DNA of 64,000 nt from Terriglobia bacterium. Its GTDB lineage: Bacteria > Acidobacteriota > Terriglobia > Terriglobales > Acidobacteriaceae. The stretch is taken from contig JAIQGF010000011.1 in NCBI GenBank assembly GCA_020072845.1, positions 186,001 to 250,000 of the forward strand, given 5' to 3'. Both the position numbers and the translations under genes were made by a program. Positions 25,749 to 33,957 of the stretch are shown here, one piece after another (position 1 is the stretch's first letter; the number at the start of each line of letters is the position of its first letter). Under the pieces are notes generated by a model. It saw only the letters and a list, made by a program, of their open reading frames with translations. It did not search any database and was not told the DNA's origin.

Positions 25749-27929
25749 TTACTGCCTACAGCTAGATTTCGTGGCGTTGCTAATCGAAACCGTGACACCT
25801 TGGCTTACCGTGCCCCCCGGGCCTTCTGCCTTAAGCAAATACCGGGTGGGTTGCAGAGGGCGCACGACCTTGTAACCCGAGGCAGCACTAACCTGGCCAA
25901 GGGCGGGCTCGATGGAAGCACGGGCGGCCCCTTTCACGGTCCAACGCAGAATCACCGCACACGGCTCGCCAGGCGCCGGCACAGCTTCAAAAGCTGCAAT
26001 CGTCGGTGGGGCAGCAGGTGGCGCCGCATTCAGCGGAATCTGCTTCGGGATTTGCCCTCCCGAATCGCCAGAGGCACGAGTGCCGGCTGGCGATGGCGTT
26101 GTCGAGTCAGGCGGCTTGCTGCGCGCGTCCGTCACCGGCGAGGCAACAGGCTGCGGATTTTCCTTTCTGTCTTTCCGCGGCGTTGCGAGCGTCTTTTGTT
26201 GTGTCTGGACCTGGTTTACTGGTGCGCTCGGCTCCGGAGAGCCGGGAGCTGTCTTGGTGAACATTGGCCGCGAGTGCCGGTAGTAGATAAGCCCACCCAC
26301 CACCAGCACGGCAATCAATCCCGTCACCGCGACTCCCAGCGACAGCTTCTTCCGCTTCGACCGGGAACGCGCCGTGGCGGCCGTCGTCTGGGCGGTGCGG
26401 AGCTTCTGCGGCAGCTCCGGATTGCCGGCGTCCTCCGTGTACAAGTTATACAGATGGATGCGGACTCCATGCTTGACCTCGGCCTCTCCTAGATCATGCA
26501 AGGCCGTCTTCCACGTGCTCACCTGCTCGAGCACATCTCCTACGGATTTAGAGACCAGGATGTGCCCGCCATCGCCGCAGTCCATGACACGTTGCGCGGT
26601 GTTGATGCCACCCCCGGCCACGTTGTGAGCGGCATTGATGTCCTCGACTCGATACACGGGCCCGGTATGAATCCCCATGCGCAACTTGATCTCCGGCCAG
26701 CGCCGCAGGATGCGGTGCAGTTCCAGCGCGCAGCGCACGGGGGCTTCCACGTCGCCCAGAAAAACCAGCGCCATGCCATCGCCGGTTGGAAGTCGAATGA
26801 GCTGATCGCCGGCTTGGGCGCGAGCGAATTCATGGGTTTGGCGGACCGCTTCCTGCAGGTGAAGCAGCGCCTGCTGCTGCTGATCCATAGGAAGGCGGGA
26901 ATAAGCCACGATGTCGGTGAACAGGACGTGCGCCATCTCCAGAGTGTGGCTGGACCCGGAATCGGATGACGGCACGGCCATGGACGCCAAGGGAAGCGTA
27001 CCGCTGGCGCCTTTTCGGGCGGGCAATTCAGCCGGCGGTGTTGCCAGCAGCCCGGATTCCGTATCGCGCTTGAGCCGTTGCAGGTCGGCGCGCATCTCCG
27101 CCGCACTCTGATACCGCAGATTGCGGTCTTTCTCCAGAGCCTTGTTGATGATGTCTTCCAGCTTGGGCGGCACGTCGTGATTCAACCGAACCACCGCCAC
27201 CGGGGCGCGGTTCACGATGGCTTCACAGATCATCGCCGGACTTTCCCCGTGAAACGGCAAATCGCCGGTCGCCATCTCGTACAGCACTGCCCCAAAGGAG
27301 AACAAGTCGGTACGCGCATCCAGTTCTCTGGCACGTACCTGCTCCGGCGACATATAAGCCACCGTTCCCAGCATGGTGCCGGGACTGGTCAGAGGCTCGG
27401 CGTCCACGGAACCCGGCTGTGTGTGACGAGGCCCAAGGTTGCTCGAAGAACCGCCTGTGACCACGACCTTTGCCAGCCCGAAATCAAGCACCTTTGCGTG
27501 GCCGCGCTTGGTGACAAAGATGTTGGCGGGCTTGATGTCGCGATGAACGATCCCCTTGGCGTGGGCCGCGTCCAGAGCGTCGGCGATTTCAATCGCCAGA
27601 CTAAGCAGGACGTCGACCTCGACCGACTTTCCGCCGATACGATGCTTCAGGGTCACGCCCTCCAGATGCTCCATGGCAATGAAGGAATGATCATCGTGCT
27701 TGCCGATTTCGTAGATGGTGCAGATGTTGGGGTGGTTCAGGGCGGAAGCGGCGCGTGCTTCGCGGCGGAAACGTTCGAGCGATTGCGGGTCTTGAGCTAC
27801 GTCCTCGGGCAGGAATTTGAGGGCGACGAAGCGGCCAAGCGCGGTGTCCTCAGCCTTGTAGACCACGCCCATGCCCCCGCCGCCGAGCTTCTCGACGATG
27901 CGGTAGTGAGAGATGATCTGGTCGATCAT
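25749..27929 (-). CDS. Membrane Ser/Thr protein kinase fused to a class III adenylate/guanylate cyclase domain
   Basis: The 726-residue protein has a Hanks-type kinase domain (about residues 9-275): glycine loop GGGGMG (16-21), catalytic Lys K38, HRDIKPAN (129-136) and DFG (149-151). After a linker a class III nucleotide cyclase domain follows (about 325-480) with [10 protein letters not shown], providing a metal-binding Asp, and [10 protein letters not shown]. One transmembrane helix (about 530-552) leads to a Pro-rich stretch and a C-terminal beta domain (about 635-720). Kinase and cyclase are thus predicted cytoplasmic and the C-terminal domain external. It could couple an outside signal to phosphorylation and cAMP/cGMP production. 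Whether the cyclase is active is not certain from sequence. It looks monocistronic. Confidence 0.9.
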   Translation of the reverse strand: MIDQIISHYRIVEKLGGGGMGVVYKAEDTALGRFVALKFLPEDVAQDPQSLERFRREARAASALNHPNICTIYEIGKHDDHSFIAMEHLEGVTLKHRIGGKSVEVDVLLSLAIEIADALDAAHAKGIVHRDIKPANIFVTKRGHAKVLDFGLAKVVVTGGSSSNLGPRHTQPGSVDAEPLTSPGTMLGTVAYMSPEQVRARELDARTDLFSFGAVLYEMATGDLPFHGESPAMICEAIVNRAPVAVVRLNHDVPPKLEDIINKALEKDRNLRYQSAAEMRADLQRLKRDTESGLLATPPAELPARKGASGTLPLASMAVPSSDSGSSHTLEMAHVLFTDIVAYSRLPMDQQQQALLHLQEAVRQTHEFARAQAGDQLIRLPTGDGMALVFLGDVEAPVRCALELHRILRRWPEIKLRMGIHTGPVYRVEDINAAHNVAGGGINTAQRVMDCGDGGHILVSKSVGDVLEQVSTWKTALHDLGEAEVKHGVRIHLYNLYTEDAGNPELPQKLRTAQTTAATARSRSKRKKLSLGVAVTGLIAVLVVGGLIYYRHSRPMFTKTAPGSPEPSAPVNQVQTQQKTLATPRKDRKENPQPVASPVTDARSKPPDSTTPSPAGTRASGDSGGQIPKQIPLNAAPPAAPPTIAAFEAVPAPGEPCAVILRWTVKGAARASIEPALGQVSAASGYKVVRPLQPTRYLLKAEGPGGTVSQGVTVSISNATKSSCRQ

Positions 27930-28196
27930 GGGGGCAGAACTCAGGCTGCAATATTAGGCCGAAATCTCCTTCTTGACTTCAAATTCGGCGCCGATCTTAC
28001 CCACTGGCCGCCACGGTTGCAATGGCCAGCATCAGCATCCGCCATTCGATCGAAGTCTTAGAATTCCGATTTTGCCAACAGAAAATATGCGTTGGACGCA
28101 GGCCGGTGGCGTCGGCTACGCTTTGTTCACTGGTTGTAGAGGCCGCGCTCTGATGTGGGGTTGAGCAGCGGTCTGCTGGGGAGAAAGCAGTAGCCA
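27930..28196. other. Spacer upstream of the kinase gene
   Basis: The kinase promoter should lie here on the minus strand; no hexamers stand out. No gene is supported. Confidence 0.4.
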
Positions 28197-28370
28197 ATGA
28201 GAAGACGACAACCGCCCGCGCCGCAATGCGGCGCCTCGGAGTATTTTCACCTGGTCGCTGCGGCGGAGCGCTGTGTGCGCAGTGCGCTTGACCGCGAGGA
28301 GCTGCCGCCAGTGAATCCCGAGCCCATCGCGGACTGGCTGCACAGCATGTCTGAAAGTCCCAAGAAATAG
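28197..28370 (+). CDS. Possible small protein (57 residues)
   Basis: An ATG at 28197 opens 57 codons ending at a TAG (28368-28370). Third positions are GC-rich as in real genes of this window. The product begins MRRRQPPAPQCGASEYFHLV and ends SMSESPKK. It has no membrane segment and no family I recognise. GGGGAG lies about 12 bases too far upstream for an ideal SD sequence. This could be a real small gene or a chance frame. Confidence 0.3.
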   Translation: MRRRQPPAPQCGASEYFHLVAAAERCVRSALDREELPPVNPEPIADWLHSMSESPKK

Positions 28371-28497
28371 GGTTGCGCGCGGGAGCGGGCGGGCAGTCCG
28401 GCGGGTGTACCAGCCTCTCTCCGGAGTCTGTGTGAGAACTGTGCCGCGCCGCTGGCGCTCACCGTCATTGTCTTCGCATTCCCACCGCTGCCGCGGT
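28371..28497. other. Short spacer before the tandem repeats
   Basis: Nothing recognisable is seen in this stretch apart from a GCCGCGCCGCTGGCGCTC segment resembling the edge of the following repeat. Confidence 0.4.
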
Positions 28498-28756
28498 GGG
28501 CTAACGAATTCCGCGCCTCCGGCGCTGTAGAGCTGGCGCTGGGCTAACGAATTCCGCGCCTCCGGCGCTGTAGAGCTGGCGGTGGGCTAACGAATTCCGC
28601 GCCTCCGGCGCTGTAGAGCTGGCGCTGGGCTAACGAATTCCGCCGCTCCGCGGCTGTAGAGCTGGCGCTGGGCTAACGAATTCCGCGCCTCCGGCGCTGT
28701 AGAGCTGGCGGTGGGCTAACGAATTCCGCGCCTCCGGCGCTGTAGAGCTGGCCATT
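28498..28756. repeat. Six tandem copies of a 43-bp unit
   Basis: Units begin with CTAACGAATTCCGC at 28501, 28544, 28587, 28630, 28673 and 28716, exactly 43 bases apart, and end with GTAGAGCTGGCG. Most contain GCGCCTCCGGCGC, a small hairpin; the fourth has GCCGCTCCGCGGC instead, a compensated variant. There are no spacers between units, so it is not a CRISPR array. A single inverted copy lies at about 75-125. Confidence 0.9.
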
Positions 28757-29029
28757 TCGACCACTGCTGTCTACGAAATTGAGTTCTCACCCAGACTCTC
28801 GAACGCGTGTTTCTTCTCCAAGTCCTGGCGCGCCATCCGTGCCTATTCCTCAATATTTGTGTGCCATCCGTGGAGCGCGAGTGCGAACCGCAGTCGGTGT
28901 CCTTCCGTAAGTGTCGCGAGGCGATACTTCGGCTCATCCTAGCAAGCAGCAAGACTAAGCGCCGTAAGCAGGGGGTTCGCGAGGGGCCGTGAATGCGCCT
29001 GGGCGCGCGGCACCCGGGGAGGAGGGCAC
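28757..29029. other. Spacer upstream of the PilZ-HisKA gene
   Basis: The spacer carries a GCGCGCCATCCGTGCC / TGTGCCATCCGTGG pair (about 28827-28876), a spacer repeat of the type seen near 32150. A GGGGAGGAGGG SD run sits just before the next start. No gene is seen. Confidence 0.4.
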
Positions 29030-29602
29030 ATGGGCCAGGCAACGGGCCAGAGAGTGGACTACGGGCCGGCGCGGTTGCAGCGGTTTCCACTGGAATTGCC
29101 GATGCGCTACCGGTACGCGGGGGCGTTCCACTGGTACCGCGGGGTGACGAAGGACATCAGTGCCGGCGGGATGCTGTTCCGCGGGCAGGCGCCGATGGAC
29201 TTGTTCGCGCCGGTGGAGGTGCGGATGGCACTGCCGCGGCAGATCACGGGCGATGCGGCGGCGACCATGCTGTGCGGCGGATTTATCGCGCGCGTGCCGG
29301 AGGCGAAGACCTCGCTGGAGGAGTCCGAGCTGGCGGCGACGTTTACCACCTACCGGCTGCTGACCACCAATGGCCATCGCCGAACCGAGGTAAACCTTGA
29401 GGCGAATGCGGTGGAGGCGGCGCGCGACGATCTGATCGAGAAATTCGTGCATGAGTTCCGCAACGCCCTGGAAGTGGTGATCGGGCACGCCGACCTGATC
29501 CTGATGAAAGAAGAACTGGACCCGTCGGTGCGCATGTCGGCGATGCGGATCCGCGATGCCGGTGACCGGGCGGCGACGCTGACCAGGGCGCTGGGGGGAT
29601 GA
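29030..29602 (+). CDS. PilZ-domain protein with a HisKA-like C-terminal helix pair
   Basis: The 190-residue protein starts with a PilZ-like domain (about residues 15-115): LQRFPLELPMRYRY is a variant of the c-di-GMP arginine motif, and KDISAGGMLF is the D/NxSxxG motif. Residues about 138-190 (FVHEFRNALEVVIGHADLI then DAGDRAATLTRAL) closely resemble the H-box and second helix of a histidine-kinase dimerisation domain, with H in HEFRN as the phosphoacceptor candidate. There is no ATPase domain. It could be a c-di-GMP-responsive phosphotransfer or dimer partner; that is inference. GGAGGAGGG precedes the ATG. A second PilZ gene follows. Confidence 0.72.
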   Translation: MGQATGQRVDYGPARLQRFPLELPMRYRYAGAFHWYRGVTKDISAGGMLFRGQAPMDLFAPVEVRMALPRQITGDAAATMLCGGFIARVPEAKTSLEESELAATFTTYRLLTTNGHRRTEVNLEANAVEAARDDLIEKFVHEFRNALEVVIGHADLILMKEELDPSVRMSAMRIRDAGDRAATLTRALGG

Positions 29603-29719
29603 GAGATCGGGGGATCGGGTGATCTGGTCATCCCCGGACGGGCTCGGACTTCAGTAACTTGCCGGTGGAAGAAGAGAAGGATAACTTCGGCGATAGGCAG
29701 GGAACGTCACAGGAGAGCC

Positions 29720-30103
29720 ATGGCGCATTCCGAAATCGCATTCGGGGCAGCGGCAGCGGCATACACGACAATGCGACGCTGGCCGCGGCTGAAGATCCGG
29801 GTTCCGGTGACGGTGATCGTGAAGAAACCGAACAAGACGGTGTACATAGACGGCCGGGGAACCGACCTGAATGAGGGCGGAATCGCAGTGTTTGCGGGAG
29901 CGGAGTTGGGGATCGGGGAAGAAGTGGAGATCAGCTTTACGCCGCCCTATCGCGGCGAGCCGCTGATCGCGCGCACCATCATCCGCAACCGGCGCGGTTA
30001 TACCTACGGGATGGAGTTCGTGAAGGGAACCGGGGACGACGCGGCGCGGGTGGATCGCATCCGGCACGTGCTGAAAGCGCTGGGGACGGAAGAAGTGGCG
30101 TAA
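29720..30103 (+). CDS. PilZ-domain protein
   Basis: The 127-residue protein is a single PilZ domain, predicted to bind cyclic di-GMP. RRWPRLKIRVPVTV supplies the N-terminal basic motif, GTDLNEGGIAVFAG the second motif, and YGMEFVKGT the final strand. GGAGAG lies about 6 bases before the ATG. It follows the PilZ-HisKA gene by 117 bases on the same strand, and a terminator at 30129 closes the unit. The pair may respond to c-di-GMP together. Confidence 0.82.
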   Translation: MAHSEIAFGAAAAAYTTMRRWPRLKIRVPVTVIVKKPNKTVYIDGRGTDLNEGGIAVFAGAELGIGEEVEISFTPPYRGEPLIARTIIRNRRGYTYGMEFVKGTGDDAARVDRIRHVLKALGTEEVA

Positions 30104-30128
30104 GAGTGCAGATTTTCTTGGGGGAGAA

Positions 30129-30153
30129 GCTCGGCGAAAGCCGGGTTTTTTTT
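30129..30153 (+). terminator. Intrinsic terminator after the PilZ genes
   Basis: CTCGGC pairs with GCCGGG around a GAAA tetraloop and is followed by eight T residues. It begins about 25 bases after the PilZ stop codon. Confidence 0.85.
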
Positions 30154-30178
30154 GTTGGCACGGTAGAATACGTCGCGC

Positions 30179-30829
30179 ATGGAAAGCCAAGACAAACCAG
30201 TGTATGTGACCAGGATGGGGCTGCCGCTGAGGATGGAACTGAACTGGCCGGTTCGCCCGTCGCAGTCGGGGGCGGACTTTTACGTGCTGCAGGGCACGGT
30301 GTCGCTGTGCTCCGGCGCGCCAGGGAGCGCGGATGTGCACGCGCTGGTCGCATTGCAATTGACGGTGACGGTGCGCGAGGTGCTGCCGTCGCTGGAGCCA
30401 AAGGACGTGGAGGCGCCGGCGATCAACACGGTGCGCAAGGCGGTGGACCGCAAGGAAATCGAGTTTCTGAAGACGCCGAAGCGGGCGCCGGTAGCGTTCG
30501 GCAGCCGGGCCTACGACTTCAAACGCAACCAGTGGGCGTTCGGCGAGGCGCAGGACGAGGAGAGGGCGTCGCTGCTGCTGCGCAAGGTTTATTGGGCGAC
30601 CAAGCTGGGCGCGTCGCGGGTGCTAGTTGCGGATGCGGCGGACGCACAGTACCTGGACACCACGCCGGAGCACCTGGTGGCGATGGCGCGGGCGTTGCCG
30701 GAGCTGCGGGTTACGGGAGAATACGCTGAGGCCACGCCGGCGCTGATGGCGCGGGGAAGCGAGATGGAAGAGCAGGCGCGGATGGCGCGGGAGGAGTTGG
30801 AGAAGAAGCACGCGTTTGAGAGAGGATAG
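30179..30829 (+). CDS. Conserved hypothetical protein
   Basis: I do not recognise the family. The 216-residue protein has no signal peptide or membrane segment. It is composed of a beta-rich N-terminal half (LPLRMELNWPVRP onward) and a mixed C-terminal half ending in a charged helix (MEEQARMAREELEKKHAFERG). It starts just after a terminator, so it likely has its own promoter within the 25 bases before it or is read through. No SD sequence is obvious before the ATG. The context gives no clear functional hint. Confidence 0.6.
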   Translation: MESQDKPVYVTRMGLPLRMELNWPVRPSQSGADFYVLQGTVSLCSGAPGSADVHALVALQLTVTVREVLPSLEPKDVEAPAINTVRKAVDRKEIEFLKTPKRAPVAFGSRAYDFKRNQWAFGEAQDEERASLLLRKVYWATKLGASRVLVADAADAQYLDTTPEHLVAMARALPELRVTGEYAEATPALMARGSEMEEQARMAREELEKKHAFERG

Positions 30830-30837
30830 AGCAAAAG

Positions 30838-30935
30838 CATTGCCGATTGTCGATTGTCGATTGAAAAACTCGCCGCACGTGCATTCCACCGCAACGCGCC
30901 CAAAAGCGGGGCGCGTTGGACCTCGCTCAGGATGA
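30838..30935. repeat. Heptamer tract and GCGCGTTGGACC element
   Basis: A GATTGTCGATTGTC tract (30842-30865) is followed by a roughly 50-base element (30886-30932). The element begins CGCAACGCGCCC and ends CTCGCTCAGGATGACA. An almost identical copy of it lies inside queC at about 48702-48752. Confidence 0.85.
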
Positions 30936-30948
30936 CACTCAATAGAAA

Positions 30949-32052
30949 TTAGGGAAGAACAGAGATCAGTGGTTTGGTGCGGGGCAGGACCTCGCCGATG
31001 AGGGCGGCGGGGATTTTTTTTGCGCGCAGGGCGGCGAGGAGGTCGCCAGCGGAATCGGCGGCGACGGAGATGAGCAGGCCGCCGGCGGTTTGCGGGTCGA
31101 AGAGCAGGGTGCGGACGTCTTCGGAGATGGCGGCGTCAAATTCGGCGGCACATTCGGCGAAGTCGCGGTTGTTCTTCAGGCCTCCGGGAATGAAGCCGGC
31201 ACGGACACAATCGAGCGCGCCGGGGAGAAGGGGAACGGCGGAGGCTCGGAGGCGGAGCGAGACGTCGCTGGCGAGGGCCATTTCGCGGGCGTGTCCGATG
31301 AGGCCGAAGCCGGTGATGTCGGTGAGGGAGTCGATGGCCGTTGGTCGATGGTCGATGGCAGAGTCGACGGTCGACGGTCGACGGTCGACGGCGTTGAATT
31401 CGGTGATTACTTCAGAAGCGGTCTTGTTCAGCGTGGTCATGGAAACGGTGGCGGCGGAAATCCAGCTTTGCTCGGCTTTGCCCTTCTTAATTGCGGTGGA
31501 GATGACGCCGGTGCCCAGGGCCTTGGTGAAGATGAGCTTGTCGCCGGGGCGGGCGCCGGAGTTGGCGAGGACGTGGCCGGGATGGATGGTACCGGTGACG
31601 GCGTAGCCGAACTTGAGTTCCTCGTCGCGAATGGAGTGGCCGCCAACGATAGTGCAGTCCGCTTCCACCATCTTGCTGAGACCGCCGGCGAGAATCTGCT
31701 CGAGGATGTCGAGATCGCCCTTGTCGGGAAAGCAGACCAGGGTGAGGGCGTTGAGGGGGCGTCCGCCCATGGCGTAGACGTCGCTGAGCGAGTTGGTGGC
31801 GGCGATCTGGCCGAAGGTGTAAGGGTCGTCGACGACGGGGGTGAAAAAATCCACGGTCTGGACGAGGGCGAGGTCAGGAGAAATTTTGTACACGCCGGCG
31901 TCGTCGGCTTTGTCGAAGCCGACCAGAACGTTGGGGTCCTGTTGCCGGGCTAATCTCCCAAGCACCGCGTCCAGCGCCGCCGGACTCAGCTTGGACGCTC
32001 AACCCGCAGCTTTGACGTGTTCGGTAAGGCGGATGGGTTTGGTGTCTGCCAT
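30949..32052 (-). CDS. selD: Selenide, water dikinase SelD, itself a selenoprotein (TGA = Sec18)
   Basis: SelD makes selenophosphate from selenide and ATP for selenocysteine and selenouridine synthesis. Conventional reading stops at a TGA (31999-32001), leaving a truncated frame from about 31965. Reading through it gives 367 residues starting MADTKPIRLTEHVKAAG-Sec-ASKLSP, which places Sec at the catalytic Cys/Sec position followed by the conserved Lys. Downstream are DDAGVY, the ATP-binding TVDFFTPVVDDPY and AATNSLSDVYAMGG, GGHSI, and TDITGFGLIGHAREM. A hairpin directly follows the TGA (31967-31998). An in-frame heptamer tract (about 31330-31392) adds [20 protein letters not shown] before TDITGFG. 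The organism should also carry selA, selB and selC elsewhere. Confidence 0.9.
31330..31392 (-). repeat. In-frame GGTCGATGGTCGACGG tract inside selD
   Basis: The heptamer tract is of the same family as those in mnmE, parB and recG. It is translated between EVITEFNA and SLTDITGFG, where other SelD proteins have a short loop. Confidence 0.88.
31967..31998 (-). promoter_or_regulatory. Candidate bacterial SECIS hairpin in selD
   Basis: Immediately 3' of the TGA, GCGTCCA pairs perfectly with TGGACGC across an 18-base intervening segment that can pair further (AGC with GCG-type contacts). The position within the coding sequence right after UGA is where bacterial SECIS elements lie. Confidence 0.65.
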
Positions 32053-32204
32053 GCAGGAATGATTTAACCACAGAGGACACGGAGGGGGCGGAAAAAGCAA
32101 ACCACGGATTGCCGCGGATTCTCGCGGATCGGATTTTCTTGTCTTTTCTGATCCGGGTCCATCCGTGTAAATCTGTGGCGGGTTATCCTCTGTGTCCTCT
32201 GTGG
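32053..32204. repeat. Spacer with CACAGAGGACACGGAGG tracts
   Basis: CCACAGAGGACACGGAGG (32068-32085) and the opposing CCTCTGTGTCCTCTGTGG (about 32188-32206) form two arms around ATCCGCG-type repeats. This mirrors the two-arm layout of many spacers here. No gene is seen. Confidence 0.6.
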
Positions 32205-33815
32205 CTAAGAACGGGCGCGGGTTTTGATGCGGATGGGGGTGCCGACGAAGCCGAAGGCGCGGCGAAGCTGGTTCTCCAGGAAACGTTCGAAGGAGAAGTG
32301 GAGCTTGACGGCGCGGTCGGTGAAGAGCACGAAGGTCGGGGGCGAGGCGCTGGCCTGGGTCATATACAGGATTTTGACGCGGCGGGAGTGGGGGACGGAG
32401 GCACGGTCAAAATCAACGCTCTGCACGAAGCGGTTGATGGCGGCGGTGGGAATGCGCTTGCGGCGCTCGGCGGAGACCTGGGCGACGAGTTCGAAAATTT
32501 TGTCCACGTCTTTGCCGGACTTGGCGGAGACGAAGACCACGGGGGCGTAGTCGAGGAACTTGAGTTGCTGGCGGAGTTCTTCCTCGTAGAGACGGCGGTC
32601 GGCGGGCTTGTGACCGTTGCCGCTGCCGGCGCGGGCGGCGATGCGGGCATTCATGCTGCCGCGGTGAAATTTGACGCCGCCGTGGTGGCGCGTGGTGGCG
32701 CGGCGGGTCGCCTCATCTTCTTTTCTCTTGGCGATCAGGTCCCACTTGTTGACCACGATGATGACGGAGCGTCCGCTCTCGTGGGCGTAGCCGGCGATAT
32801 TGGCATCGAGCGCGGCGACGCCCTCGGCAGCATCAATGACAAGCAGGGCGATGTCGGCTTGCTCGAGATGCTGGCGCGCCATCACGACGGAAAGTTTTTC
32901 CGCGACCAGGCTGGTCTTGCCCTTGCGGCGGATGCCGGCGGTGTCAATGAAGCGGTAAGCGTGGCCGCCGCGTTCCACCAGTTCGTCCACCGCGTCGCGG
33001 GTGGTGCCGGGAGTGGGGGAGACGATGGCGCGGTCGGTGGAGGTGAGCGCGTTGAGCAGGGTGGACTTGCCGACGTTGGGGTGTCCGATGATGGCGACGC
33101 GGGTCTCGCGCTGTGCACGCGCGTCCTCCGAGCGACCACCTTCGTCCACGGGTTCGGCGGGCTGGCCTTCGATGGCGGTGTCTTCTGTGTGGGGGCGGGT
33201 CTCTGACCCGCCATCCCGGGGAGGAGACCCGGGCCACACGGTCTCGGGGATGGCTTGCATGACAGCGTCGAGCAGGTCGGCGACGTTGAGGCCGTGCTCG
33301 GCGGAAATGGGGAAGAGGTTGCGGATGCCGAGGCTGCGGAATTCTTCGGCATAGGGCTCGAGCTTGGGCGTGTCCACCTTGTTGACGGCGAGGAACAACG
33401 GCTTGCCGCCGCGGATGAGCAGGCGGGCGAGTTCGATGTCGGGGGCGGTGAGTTCGGAGCGGCCGTCCACGACCATGACGATGGCGTCGGCTTCGTCGAG
33501 GGCAACGCGGGCCTGGCGAAAAATCTCCGCCGGGATGTGTTCCTTGTCATCGGGAATGATGCCGCCGGTGTCGATGACGCGGAGGCGGCGTCCGCTCCAC
33601 TCGGTTTCGCCGTAGAGACGGTCGCGGGTGATGCCGGGCTCGTCGGTCACGATAGCGCGGCGGCGTCCGATGAGCTTGTTAAACAGCGTGGACTTGCCGA
33701 CGTTGGGGCGGCCAACGATGGCCAGGGTGGATACGTGAGTCGCGGATTGGGAGGAATTGGACACGGATTTGTAATTTGTAATTGGTAATTTGTAATTGCT
33801 GGTGGAAATCCCCAC
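32205..33815 (-). CDS. der: Ribosome biogenesis GTPase Der (EngA)
   Basis: Der is an essential double-GTPase for 50S assembly. The protein has two G domains: [13 protein letters not shown] and NKVD in the first, and GHPNVGKST, DTAG and NKWD in the second. A C-terminal KH-like domain includes TDRAVKLHFSFERFLENQLR. The ATG at 33815 would translate repeat sequence (SNYKLPITNYKS); a GTG at 33764 (VSNSSQSATHV) is the more natural start, so the true N-terminus is uncertain. The inter-domain linker (bases about 33115-33250) contains a GGGTCTCTGACCC-type element. A basic insertion (GGVKFHRGSMNARIAARAG) precedes the C-terminal domain. Confidence 0.95.
   Translation of the reverse strand: MGISTSNYKLPITNYKSVSNSSQSATHVSTLAIVGRPNVGKSTLFNKLIGRRRAIVTDEPGITRDRLYGETEWSGRRLRVIDTGGIIPDDKEHIPAEIFRQARVALDEADAIVMVVDGRSELTAPDIELARLLIRGGKPLFLAVNKVDTPKLEPYAEEFRSLGIRNLFPISAEHGLNVADLLDAVMQAIPETVWPGSPPRDGGSETRPHTEDTAIEGQPAEPVDEGGRSEDARAQRETRVAIIGHPNVGKSTLLNALTSTDRAIVSPTPGTTRDAVDELVERGGHAYRFIDTAGIRRKGKTSLVAEKLSVVMARQHLEQADIALLVIDAAEGVAALDANIAGYAHESGRSVIIVVNKWDLIAKRKEDEATRRATTRHHGGVKFHRGSMNARIAARAGSGNGHKPADRRLYEEELRQQLKFLDYAPVVFVSAKSGKDVDKIFELVAQVSAERRKRIPTAAINRFVQSVDFDRASVPHSRRVKILYMTQASASPPTFVLFTDRAVKLHFSFERFLENQLRRAFGFVGTPIRIKTRARS
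33115..33250 (-). repeat. Repeat-derived linker between the two G domains of der
   Basis: The segment includes GGGTCTCTGACCC, GGGTCTCCTCCCC-type arms and GCCACAC. The same parts occur at 37008-37070, 39196-39260 and 59463-59487. It is translated as PGSPPRDGGSETRPHTED. Linkers here vary in the family, so insertion is likely but not certain. Confidence 0.6.
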
Positions 33816-33925
33816 CCTATCTCGCCCCTTCGGTTGCGTTCAGGACAGGCTTCACCGGGCGAGATAAGGGTGGGGCAACCGCCGCAAAAGTACCAATTAC
33901 AAATTGCAAATTACAAATGCCCTAA
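33765..33925. repeat. Two-armed AATTTG tract with palindromic element between der and dinG
   Basis: TTTGTAATTTGTAATTGG copies (33768-33800) face CCAATTACAAATTGC copies (33892-33920). Between them sits the CCCCACCCTATCTCGCC palindrome with a GGACAGGCTTC centre (33807-33882). The element nests inside the tract pair. Confidence 0.85.
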
Positions 33926-33957
33926 CAGCTATTATAAGGATTCCGTTCTCTTGACCT

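Noticed and set aside
28498-28756. CRISPR array
   Set aside because: The 43-bp units are contiguous with no spacers between them, and no cas gene is nearby.
31965-32052. selD starting at a GTG near 31965
   Set aside because: That start would remove the active-site loop; reading through the TGA restores the full family N-terminus.
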